From assembly GCF_001757355.1 (NCBI RefSeq), contig NZ_MINO01000007.1, positions 80,649-144,648 on the forward strand: a stretch of 64,000 nucleotides of DNA, read 5' to 3'. This document shows positions 8,033 to 15,174 of this stretch, piece after piece. Below the pieces are notes generated by a model. It was not told the origin of the DNA. It did not search any database and was given only the letters and a program-made list of their open reading frames with translations. Every line of letters starts with the position of its first letter. Positions within the stretch are counted from its first letter, which is position 1. The position numbers were made by a program, and so were the translations under genes. Origin of the DNA: Sphingobium phenoxybenzoativorans. Its GTDB lineage: Bacteria > Pseudomonadota > Alphaproteobacteria > Sphingomonadales > Sphingomonadaceae.

Positions 8033-9266
8033 GCGCGCCGCCTTCCGCGCCCTGCGCATCCCAGCGGAGCGGGACATATTCGATCGAATTGTTGCGGCCG
8101 GAGACGCCCTTGACATCCTCGCCGGGGACCAGCGTGAATTCCGGTATCCGGGCGAACCATTCTTCCAGCAGCACGCGCATTTCCGTACGGGCCAGATGCG
8201 AACCGAGGCAGCGGTGCACGCCGCTGCCAAAAATCAGATGCGCCTTGTCCGCCCGGCGGAAATCAACCTTCTCCGGTTCGGGAAAGCGCCGCTCGTCCAG
8301 GCCATAGAGGGTGGTCGCAAGCACGATCAGATCACCCCGGCCCAAGGTGACATCGCCAACCTCCACCTCATGCCGGGCGACGCGCGCGAGATTGGTTATG
8401 CCGTGATACCGTAGCAGTTCCTCCACGGCGTCGGGAATGATTTCCGGGTGATCGCGCAGCTCCTGCCGATGCTCAGGGTGTGTGGCCAGAAACCGCATCG
8501 CAAAACCCATAGCCGCGACCACAGTATCCAGCCCGGCGAACATCAGATTGGCGCTCATCGAAAGCACCTGTTCCCGGCTGGCCTTCTGTCCGTCGATATC
8601 GCTGTTGATGATCTGGGTAATAAGGTCGCTGCCCGGATTGCGCCGCCTGTCCTCAATCCTGCTGTCGAGATAGTCGAGCATCGCCTGAAAGGAATCGGCA
8701 AGCGCTGTCGGATCCGGGTTGCGGATCTGATCCTCCACCGTGGGCATCAGGTGCGGCGCGTCCTCCGCCGGCAGGTCCATCATGCCCAGAAACACCCTGA
8801 TCGGGAGATGGCGGGCGACATCGGCCTGAAACTCGCACTGTCCCTTCGCCCGGAACGCCTCAATCAACTCGATGGCCAGGTCACGCGCAATCTGTTCATA
8901 CCGGGCAAGCGATTTGGGCATGAAGGCGGGCGCAAGGGCGCGGCGGTACTGGTCCAACTCCGGCGGATCGACCTCCGCGGGGGCGAAGCGCATGCTTTTG
9001 ACCACGGGCGGCACCGCGACGATCTCGTTCGAGAAGTCTTTGTGGTTGCGGTAGATGGCGTGAATGTCCTCCGCCCGCGTGAAGATCCAGTGGCCGCCGT
9101 TGCGCGGCGTATAGATGGCGTCCGGCCCGTCATGCAGCGCGTGCCAGCCCAGATGAATGTCGCCATCGACCGCAGCGATTGAAAAGATATCGACATCCCG
9201 CACCAAGTCCTTGGGGATGTGGGGCGGGATCGTGCCGGACATGGCCGGGGCCGTTTGGGTGGTCAT
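8025..9266 (-). CDS. Cytochrome P450, P450cam-like
   Basis: A complete bacterial class I P450 of 413 residues. The I-helix oxygen-activation motif is AGLDT (244-248), the K-helix ExxR is EELLR (283-287) and the haem loop is FGSGVHRCLGSHLAR with Cys353 as thiolate ligand. The GLDTVV I-helix and the PEHRQEL segment resemble camphor hydroxylase and CYP101/CYP111-type enzymes that hydroxylate monoterpenoids, so a terpenoid-like substrate is plausible but unproven. No ferredoxin or reductase gene is visible nearby, so redox partners must come from elsewhere. The gene lies 18 bases after the MFS carrier and overlaps the lactonase gene. Confidence 0.94.
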   Translation of the reverse strand: MTTQTAPAMSGTIPPHIPKDLVRDVDIFSIAAVDGDIHLGWHALHDGPDAIYTPRNGGHWIFTRAEDIHAIYRNHKDFSNEIVAVPPVVKSMRFAPAEVDPPELDQYRRALAPAFMPKSLARYEQIARDLAIELIEAFRAKGQCEFQADVARHLPIRVFLGMMDLPAEDAPHLMPTVEDQIRNPDPTALADSFQAMLDYLDSRIEDRRRNPGSDLITQIINSDIDGQKASREQVLSMSANLMFAGLDTVVAAMGFAMRFLATHPEHRQELRDHPEIIPDAVEELLRYHGITNLARVARHEVEVGDVTLGRGDLIVLATTLYGLDERRFPEPEKVDFRRADKAHLIFGSGVHRCLGSHLARTEMRVLLEEWFARIPEFTLVPGEDVKGVSGRNNSIEYVPLRWDAQGAEGGAHG

Positions 9267-9284
9267 GCTAAATCTCCGTCGAAG

Positions 9285-10565
9285 TCAGATATGCAAAGGC
9301 GCGGATGGGGATGCGCCGGTTTTGGGCGCGGGCTGATGCGCGTACCGGCCAAGCGTCAGCATCAGGAAGGATGCAAACAGCATCACTGGCGTCAGCATGG
9401 ACAATATCGGCGCGTACGACCCGGCATGGTCGAACACTGCCCCGGCCAGAAGGGGGGCAAGGCCGGAGCCGAAAGCGAATACGCCGCCGAAAAGCCCATA
9501 AATGGCGCCGTAGCTGCGCATCCCGAAATAGCGGCTGGCGATATAGGCGATGAGGTCGACTTCCGCGCCTGCAGTGAAGCCCGCCAGGCCAGCGACCAGA
9601 AACCCGTGCCATCCCTCGCCATCAAATCCCAGCAGCAGCCGGCAGGCGGCGGCGGGAGCAAGGAGGAAGGCCGCCGCCACAACCGATCCGGGAAACCTGT
9701 CGAGCAGCACGCCGGAGAGCAACCGGCCGGCGAACATGCTCGGCCCGATCATCGCAGCCATTGCGGCCGCGCGTGCGGGCGTAGCGCCGCGATCACTCAG
9801 CATCGGAACAAGGTGAACGATGAGCGCCGACACGCCACAGGACATAATCGCGACCGAGACAATGATCTGCCAGAATTGCCGGGTCTTGCAGGCCTGGGGA
9901 AATGTCAGGCCGGAAAGCTGCGGACGGGACGTGGGCGCGGCATGCGGCCGCCCCTTCTGCAATCGTGGGTCATGAAAATAGCGCCATGCGAGGGGAAAGG
10001 CGACAAGGAAGCCGCCGGCCGCGAGCGACCACAGGGCCACGCGCCAACCGAAACCGGCGATGATCGCGTGGGCCAGCGGTGGCGCGATCGTGCTTGCCAT
10101 GGCTGTTCCGGCCATGGTGAGGGCAAGAGCAAGACCGCGGTGCCGGTTGAACGCGCTCGCGACCACCAGCGTCCACACCACAAAGCCCGCGACACCCTGC
10201 GCCAGAGCGAGAAAGGCCCATGCGCAATACCAGCTCCACAATGACGAACCGACGGTCCCCAAAAGGCCGAGCGCGACGCAGTATAGCGCAAGCCCGCTCA
10301 AGGCGAGTTTGCGTGCGCTCCAGCGATCCGCAAGCGTGCCGAACAGCGGCCCGGCAATCAGCATTCCGAAACTGGTCATCAAAAGGCCGGACGAGATTTC
10401 CGCGCGCGACCAGCCAAATTCTTCCTGCAGGGGGAGCATGAACGCCCCAAGAGCGTAGTAGTGCAGCGAACACACGCCCACACCCGCCGCAGCGGCAAGC
10501 ACGATCCGCCAATGGGCGCGCCACTCGCCCCAGGCGCTATTTTCTGTCGGCTCAGCCTGCGCCAT
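9285..10565 (-). CDS. Major facilitator superfamily transporter
   Basis: A protein of 426 residues with about twelve hydrophobic segments and an MFS loop 2-3 motif (GTLADRWSARK). The overall pattern recalls the monocarboxylate/oxalate-formate carrier branch. It is the first gene of a leftward operon with the P450 and the lactonase-like hydrolase, and a near-copy of the TTGCATGCAA palindrome lies 57 bases upstream. It probably moves the substrate or an acidic intermediate across the inner membrane, complementing the outer-membrane receptor of the island. Direction and substrate cannot be told from the sequence. Confidence 0.88.
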   Translation of the reverse strand: MAQAEPTENSAWGEWRAHWRIVLAAAAGVGVCSLHYYALGAFMLPLQEEFGWSRAEISSGLLMTSFGMLIAGPLFGTLADRWSARKLALSGLALYCVALGLLGTVGSSLWSWYCAWAFLALAQGVAGFVVWTLVVASAFNRHRGLALALTMAGTAMASTIAPPLAHAIIAGFGWRVALWSLAAGGFLVAFPLAWRYFHDPRLQKGRPHAAPTSRPQLSGLTFPQACKTRQFWQIIVSVAIMSCGVSALIVHLVPMLSDRGATPARAAAMAAMIGPSMFAGRLLSGVLLDRFPGSVVAAAFLLAPAAACRLLLGFDGEGWHGFLVAGLAGFTAGAEVDLIAYIASRYFGMRSYGAIYGLFGGVFAFGSGLAPLLAGAVFDHAGSYAPILSMLTPVMLFASFLMLTLGRYAHQPAPKTGASPSAPLHI

Positions 10566-10621
10566 CCCATCCTACTCGCCTACGGCCCGCTTCGGTTGCT
10601 GCATGACGCAGCGCGGGACTC

Positions 10622-10631
10622 TTGCATGCAG
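10622..10631. promoter_or_regulatory. Palindromic operator candidate, site 6
   Basis: TTGCATGCAG matches nine of ten bases of the island palindrome and lies 57 bases upstream of the MFS-P450-lactonase operon. Taken alone it would be weak; its position matches that of the other sites. Confidence 0.45.
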
Positions 10632-10805
10632 GATAAGCGGGGAAAGCAGCGGCTCAACCGGATTGCGGCAGGTTCGACAATCTACTGTCAATTCAGGCGC
10701 GTTTCTCCGTCCTCGGGACCACTGCCAATCCAGCCAAGACTGATGCCTCGCTGCTGACAAAGAGGCTGGCCGCCGCAGCCCTGTCCTCCATCCCGGCCTT
10801 TAATG

Positions 10806-10822
10806 ATATTGACTCGCAATAT
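10806..10822 (+). promoter_or_regulatory. Dyad upstream of the iron-uptake accessory genes
   Basis: ATATTG-N5-CAATAT, an AT-rich dyad 30 bases before the DUF3649 gene, in the position of a promoter or operator. Given the iron-related genes downstream, an iron-responsive repressor of the Fur or RirA type is a reasonable guess, but it is not a clear match to a Fur box. Confidence 0.35.
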
Positions 10823-10851
10823 GTGAGAGCCTAGCCCAGCGGCCAAGACGC

Positions 10852-11148
10852 ATGAAGAACCTCAACCCACACGCCCTCCGCTATCGCCTGTCCGTCGCTT
10901 CCAGGGTGGTTGCGGCGGCATTGGGCGGATACGCCTTGGCTGCCGCGATCTCCATGGCCTTGGCCCGCGCTCTGCCGATGTCGCGAGCGGAGGCAGTGAC
11001 GACCGCAACAATATTGGCCGTACTGGCCATGCCCGCCGCCGCAATATGGGTATTCGCGGCTCGCACCGCCTGGCTGGCGTGGGCAGGAGTCAGCGCCGTC
11101 ACGATGTGCGCTGCCGCCATCGCCTGGCTGCTTGGCGTTCCGGCCTAG
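10852..11148 (+). CDS. DUF3649 family membrane protein
   Basis: A small integral membrane protein of 98 residues with three likely transmembrane segments separated by short loops (RVVAAALGGYALAAAISMAL; ATILAVLAMPAAAIWVFAA; AWAGVSAVTMCAAAIAWLLG). DUF3649 proteins usually accompany a PepSY transmembrane protein and a DUF3325 protein beside siderophore receptors, and all three occur here in order. Function is unproven; a role in ferric-siderophore reduction or uptake energetics is inferred from this recurrent neighbourhood. The next gene begins 14 bases downstream. Confidence 0.82.
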   Translation: MKNLNPHALRYRLSVASRVVAAALGGYALAAAISMALARALPMSRAEAVTTATILAVLAMPAAAIWVFAARTAWLAWAGVSAVTMCAAAIAWLLGVPA

Positions 11149-11162
11149 GGAATGACCGCGGC

Positions 11163-12674
11163 ATGAAGCAGGGATTTCGCCAGTCGATGGCATGGCTCCA
11201 CGGGTGGGCCGGGCTGGTCATGGGATGGCTGCTGTTCGCGATTGCCATCACCGGCACCGCGAGCGTTTTCAGACCTGAGATCAGCAACTGGATGCGGCCA
11301 GAGATAAGCGCCGCACCGGACCCGCAAAAGGCGCTGGCAGCGGCGGTTGAATATCTGAAGAAAGCAGCGCCCGATGCACCGGGCTGGTATCTGACGGCTC
11401 CAGACGACCGCGCCTATCCGGTCATGGTCGCCTATGCGACCAAGAATGAGAAGGGCGAGGGCGATTATGTCCAGAAGGCGCTCGACCCGCTTACCGGCCG
11501 GCCGGACGGTATAAGAGACACGCTGGGCGGGGAGTTTTTCTACCGCTTCCACTTTGAATTGCAGATGCCCTATCCATGGGGCCGCTACCTCGCCTCTGCG
11601 GCGGCGATGCTGATGCTGGTGGCGCTGATCTCAGGCATCATCACCCATCGCCGCATCTTTGCCGACTTCTTCACGCTGCGGCCCGGCAAGGGCAAGAGAT
11701 CCTGGCTGGATGCGCATAATGTCATGGGCGTATTGGCCATGCCATTCCACCTGATGATTACGTTCACAGGGATATTGACGCTGGTCACGCTGACCATGCC
11801 CTGGGGGGGAGTGGCGAATTATGGCGACGATATAGCCGCCTTCTACAAGGATATCTCACCCGGCTTCTATTCCCGCCCCCGCGCCGAACGGCCAGCGCCG
11901 CTGGGCGATATAGAGGCCATGCTGAACGATGCGCGGCGGCGGATGCACGGCGGCAGGATCGGATATGCCAATATCGATAACCCCGGCGATGCGAACGCCG
12001 TGCTGGAAGTGACGCGGCATGACGGAGACCAGATCGCCTATGCGGCGGAGATTCTCGCCTATGACGGGGTGACCGGCCAACTGCTTTCCCAATATCAGGA
12101 GACCCGGCCGGCGAGAAAGACATATGATGTGCTCTATGGCCTTCACATCGGCCGTTTTGCGCCAGAGTTCAGCCGCTGGCTCTACTTTCTCTGCGGCCTT
12201 GCGCTGGCGGCGACCATCGGCACGGGCATGGTGCTCTGGTCGATCAGCCGCACGCGGAACAGGGGCGCTGGGCATGTCCTCGTGGAGCGGCTGACGACTG
12301 GCGCCATCGGCGGAATGCCCCTTGCGGTCGCCGCTACATTCTGGGCGAACCGGCTGCTGCCGGACGGCATGCCCGGACGGCAGGGACTGGAAGTCGATAC
12401 ATTCTTTGCCGTATGGGGAAGCGCGATCCTGTTCGGGCTGCTGCGCACCGGCAGAAGGGGGTGGATAGAGTTGATGGCGGTCACGGCGGCCGCCTGGCTG
12501 CTCCTCCCCGCCGCTTCGGCGCTGACTGCGGGGCGTGGCCTTCTGTCTTTCCCCTGGCGCGGAAACGGACTGTTTGTCTGCTTCGACCTTGTGGCTCTCG
12601 CGCTTGGCGCGATCGCCGCCCTTATCTGCGTCAAGGTGATGCGCGCGCCGGTCATGAAAGCCGGAAGGGCGTGA
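11163..12674 (+). CDS. PepSY-associated transmembrane protein, iron-uptake type
   Basis: A protein of 503 residues that starts MKQGFRQSMAWLHGWAGLVM, the typical first helix of PepSY-TM proteins with His residues that may bind haem. A large periplasmic PepSY region lies between the first and second helices, then several more helices (LMLVALISGIITHRRIFADF; LAMPFHLMITFTGILTLVTL) and a helical C-terminal part. Members near siderophore receptors, such as FsrB/PiuB relatives, are thought to reduce ferric complexes. The frame is open upstream to 11046, but ATG 11163, with AGGGAA upstream, is preferred. Its stop overlaps the GTG of the DUF3325 gene. Confidence 0.88.
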   Translation: MKQGFRQSMAWLHGWAGLVMGWLLFAIAITGTASVFRPEISNWMRPEISAAPDPQKALAAAVEYLKKAAPDAPGWYLTAPDDRAYPVMVAYATKNEKGEGDYVQKALDPLTGRPDGIRDTLGGEFFYRFHFELQMPYPWGRYLASAAAMLMLVALISGIITHRRIFADFFTLRPGKGKRSWLDAHNVMGVLAMPFHLMITFTGILTLVTLTMPWGGVANYGDDIAAFYKDISPGFYSRPRAERPAPLGDIEAMLNDARRRMHGGRIGYANIDNPGDANAVLEVTRHDGDQIAYAAEILAYDGVTGQLLSQYQETRPARKTYDVLYGLHIGRFAPEFSRWLYFLCGLALAATIGTGMVLWSISRTRNRGAGHVLVERLTTGAIGGMPLAVAATFWANRLLPDGMPGRQGLEVDTFFAVWGSAILFGLLRTGRRGWIELMAVTAAAWLLLPAASALTAGRGLLSFPWRGNGLFVCFDLVALALGAIAALICVKVMRAPVMKAGRA

Positions 12675-13006
12675 CAGCCTCCCTCATTTCCCTGTTGCTG
12701 GCGCTTGGCGGGTTTGCCGCGCTCAGCCTGTCGATGCAACGGCACGCGCGGCAGGCGCAGGCGCCGGGCTGGCTGCCGCGCAGGCCAGTGCTTCGCTGGA
12801 TCGGATGGGGCTTTCTCGCATCTTCGTTCATAAGGTGCATCGCCAGACCCGACTGGAGGCTCGCCCTTGTCGAATGGGTGGGCGCCTTGGGCCTTGCGGC
12901 GGGCATCATCGTCCTGATCCTGATCTATCGCCCCCGGATTCTGCCTTTCATACCGAAGGCGGCGATGCTGCTTGCACTGCTGGCGATGGCGGCGGGGCGA
13001 CTCTAG
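12671..13006 (+). CDS. DUF3325 family membrane protein
   Basis: A protein of 111 residues starting at a GTG that overlaps the stop of the PepSY gene (GTGA). Three hydrophobic stretches are visible (SLISLLLALGGFAALSLSM, WIGWGFLASSFIRCIA, LGLAAGIIVLILIY). DUF3325 proteins are short membrane partners of PepSY/DUF3649 sets in iron-acquisition loci. The coupled start suggests stoichiometric production with the PepSY protein. Its own activity is unknown. Confidence 0.82.
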   Translation: MTASLISLLLALGGFAALSLSMQRHARQAQAPGWLPRRPVLRWIGWGFLASSFIRCIARPDWRLALVEWVGALGLAAGIIVLILIYRPRILPFIPKAAMLLALLAMAAGRL

Positions 13007-13021
13007 GAGGCGTCGCGCGCC

Positions 13022-13780
13022 TTATTCTTCGGGTGCGGACGCCTGTTCCCGATCGATCACCCAATGATGATTTTCGACAATGATAGACCGCACCGCGCGG
13101 CCCTGCGGCGTCATGGACGGGCGATACCGGAACCGGTCCTCGACAAGACGGCAGGTCACTGCGTCCAGATCGGCGCTGCCGCTGGATTGCGTCACGGTGC
13201 AGCCGGTCGCCCGCCCGGTCGTTTCCACTGTGTAGCGGACGGACACGGTTCCGCCCACGCCTGCCTCAGCCTCCGCCTTGGGATAGTCGGAATCCTTGAT
13301 CCGGCCCCGGATCCAGCGCGGCGGGCTATTGCCGCCATCCCCATCGCCAAATCCATCGTCGCCGCTGCCCGTGCCGGTTCCGGTTCCGCCGCTGCCGGTT
13401 CCCGGCCCCCGAACGGCGGCATTGCCGGCCGATGCATCATTGCCCACGCCGGGGACGGGCGCCGCGATCACGAGCGGCGGCACAAGGACGGGAAGAACCG
13501 GCGGAGGCGCTGCTATCTGGGTGGGCCGGGCCTTCAGGTTCGGCGGAGACGCAGCGCCTTCAGGACGGAGACTTTCATGCCGCGATGCTGGTTTGCGCGG
13601 TTCTTTTGGCGGCGGCGCAGGTTCGGGCGGGACGCCGAATATCTTCAATTCCTCACTGATCCGCAGCGGTGCATCGACCCGAAGGCCAAAAAGCAGGGCA
13701 AAGCCGAGCGCGGCGTGGAGGACCGCCACGGCCAGGGCAGCGGCAATACGGTCGCGAGTAGCAGGTTGAACATCGATCAT
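13022..13780 (-). CDS. tonB: TonB-family energy transducer
   Basis: A protein of 252 residues with an N-terminal transmembrane anchor (AAALAVAVLHAALGFALLFG), a Pro-rich spacer (PPEPAPPPKEPRKP), a Gly/Thr/Asp-rich linker and a C-terminal TonB domain (VSVRYTVETTGRATGCTV, then FRYRPSMTPQGRAV). It would couple the inner-membrane proton gradient, through ExbBD, to outer-membrane receptors. No exbB or exbD is in the window. The start at 13780 is chosen over the upstream extension to 13885 because the hydrophobic anchor follows directly. It converges with the DUF3649-PepSY-DUF3325 genes, which supports the iron-uptake reading of this stretch. Confidence 0.9.
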   Translation of the reverse strand: MIDVQPATRDRIAAALAVAVLHAALGFALLFGLRVDAPLRISEELKIFGVPPEPAPPPKEPRKPASRHESLRPEGAASPPNLKARPTQIAAPPPVLPVLVPPLVIAAPVPGVGNDASAGNAAVRGPGTGSGGTGTGTGSGDDGFGDGDGGNSPPRWIRGRIKDSDYPKAEAEAGVGGTVSVRYTVETTGRATGCTVTQSSGSADLDAVTCRLVEDRFRYRPSMTPQGRAVRSIIVENHHWVIDREQASAPEE

Positions 13781-13929
13781 TGTCGTCACGCAAGGCTGCG
13801 CCGCAGCCCGCTCCACGCCTTGTTCAACAAAATGCGGACCGCCTCGTTCCCTTTCCACCGCGAGAAAAGATCGGGAGTGAAACATTCTGCCTCGCCATCT
13901 GTTTGAACGGCATATCGAAGGAGACTGTC

Positions 13930-14313
13930 ATGAACAAAGCAGCAATCGTCACCGTGATGCTGGCATTGGCCGCACCGGTCGCGCTTCCCGATGCGGCATT
14001 GGCCCAGAGACACGACGATCGGCGCTGGGACGGCGACAGGGACAGCGACTGGGATCCCGCCCGCCATTATGAGGATGGCCGCTACCGCGAACGCAGATTG
14101 CGGGACGATGACCGCGTTTATCGCGGCAGCGACGGCCGCTATTATTGCAAGCGCAATGACGGCACGACCGGCCTTGTCATTGGCGGCGTGGCCGGCGGCG
14201 TGCTGGGCAATGTCATCGGCGGCGGCACGCTCGGCACATTGCTGGGCGCGGGCGGCGGCGCCTTGCTAGGCCGCAGCATCGACCGCGACAAGAAGAAGGT
14301 GAAGTGCCGCTGA
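13930..14313 (+). CDS. Glycine-zipper 2TM-domain periplasmic protein
   Basis: A protein of 127 residues. A signal peptide (MNKAAIVTVMLALAAPVALP, cleavage near ALAQ) precedes a charged Asp/Arg-rich section, then a glycine-zipper hairpin (TTGLVIGGVAGGVLGNVIGG, GTLGTLLGAGGGALLGRSID) and a basic C terminus with two Cys (YYCKRN, KVKCR). Glycine-zipper 2TM proteins of this kind are common envelope proteins in sphingomonads; their function is not established. GAAGGAGA lies 8 bases upstream of the ATG. It converges with gapR across a hairpin at 14337. Confidence 0.85.
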   Translation: MNKAAIVTVMLALAAPVALPDAALAQRHDDRRWDGDRDSDWDPARHYEDGRYRERRLRDDDRVYRGSDGRYYCKRNDGTTGLVIGGVAGGVLGNVIGGGTLGTLLGAGGGALLGRSIDRDKKKVKCR

Positions 14314-14336
14314 CGCACCTCCCGGTGAGAAGCGAA

Positions 14337-14367
14337 CTCCCGCCATGCTCTTTCGAGCAGGCGGGAG
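14337..14367. terminator. Stem-loop between convergent genes
   Basis: CTCCCGCC pairs with GGCGGGAG and the inner TGCTC pairs with GAGCA around a TTTC loop, with one bulged A. It lies between the convergent glycine-zipper and gapR genes, as expected of a bidirectional terminator, but there is no clear T-tract. Confidence 0.5.
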
Positions 14368-14399
14368 CATGACCCGGCCATCCGGGAAAATATCGCGGC

Positions 14400-14666
14400 T
14401 CAGCGCATGCCCAGCGCGGCGAGATATGTGTCGAGGATCGCTTCCTCGACCTGATATTCTTCCTTGTTCTTCTTGCGGATCGAGATGATCTTGCGGATCG
14501 CCTTCACGTCGAAACCGCGCGATTTCGCCTCATTCATGACATCCTTGATGTCGTCCGCGATGCCCTTCTTTTCTTCCTCAAGACGCTCGGCGCGTTCGAT
14601 AAGGAGGCGGAGTTCATCGGCTGCGACTGCGCCGTCGCGGATGCCTTCGGGCGTGCTGGTGTCCAT
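14400..14666 (-). CDS. gapR: GapR/DUF2312 family DNA-binding protein
   Basis: A protein of 88 residues that matches the alphaproteobacterial DUF2312 family over its length, including [20 protein letters not shown], the [18 protein letters not shown] segment and the C-terminal [17 protein letters not shown]. In Caulobacter, GapR binds AT-rich, overtwisted DNA ahead of replication and transcription forks and helps chromosome organisation. The protein is highly charged with two predicted helices forming a coiled-coil dimer. The gene is followed upstream on the same strand by the DUF1244 gene, about 110 bases away. Confidence 0.93.
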   Translation of the reverse strand: MDTSTPEGIRDGAVAADELRLLIERAERLEEEKKGIADDIKDVMNEAKSRGFDVKAIRKIISIRKKNKEEYQVEEAILDTYLAALGMR

Positions 14667-14774
14667 GTCTGTTCCTGTTTCTGCTTCGGTTTGCGGGCGC
14701 GACAGTCCCGCAACGATGGTTGCCGGGCGTGAATCGCGTCCGTTGCCGGATATGGTGAATCGGAGGGGGTGCCT

Positions 14775-15074
14775 CTAATGGTTCGGCGCGTTCTTCGCTA
14801 CGCTTTCCTTCATCCGGTCGAGCTGTTCCTGGGTCGCCTCGCCCTGATGCTTCGCCTTCCATTCGGCAAAGGGCATGCCGTAGATTATTTCCCGCGCCTC
14901 ATCCCGGCTCAAACCCCCGTCAGCTTCGGCAACCCAGTCGGCCAGACAGTTGCGGCAGAATCCCGCCAAGCCCATCAGGTCGACATTCTGCGCGTCCGTC
15001 CGGTGCCGCAAATGTTCCAGCAGGCGGCGGAAGGCGGTTGCGGCGACCGCGTCATTGAGTATTGTGCCCGCCAC
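14775..15074 (-). CDS. DUF1244 family protein
   Basis: A protein of 99 residues with a GTG start preceded by GGAGG at six bases. The sequence shows the hallmark GLAGFCRNCLADW motif with two closely spaced Cys, then AREIIYGMPFAEWKAKHQ. DUF1244 proteins are small, helical and conserved in alpha- and gammaproteobacteria; no function is established. The CxxC-like pair could bind a metal. It lies divergent from pyruvate kinase, on the same strand as gapR. Confidence 0.9.
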   Translation of the reverse strand: MAGTILNDAVAATAFRRLLEHLRHRTDAQNVDLMGLAGFCRNCLADWVAEADGGLSRDEAREIIYGMPFAEWKAKHQGEATQEQLDRMKESVAKNAPNH

Positions 15075-15174
15075 TTCAAACCTCCATCAAGCAATATCCC
15101 TGTCGTGCAGCTCGGATAACGGAAATCAGGCCACCCGGAAATGGGCGGCGAGCAGACTGTCAGGAGTATCCCCA

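Noticed and set aside
13825..13850. EcfG promoter upstream of tonB (GGAAC-N16-TGTT on the reverse strand)
   Set aside because: One mismatch in the -10 part, no stress-related gene downstream, and iron control is expected for tonB; probably chance.
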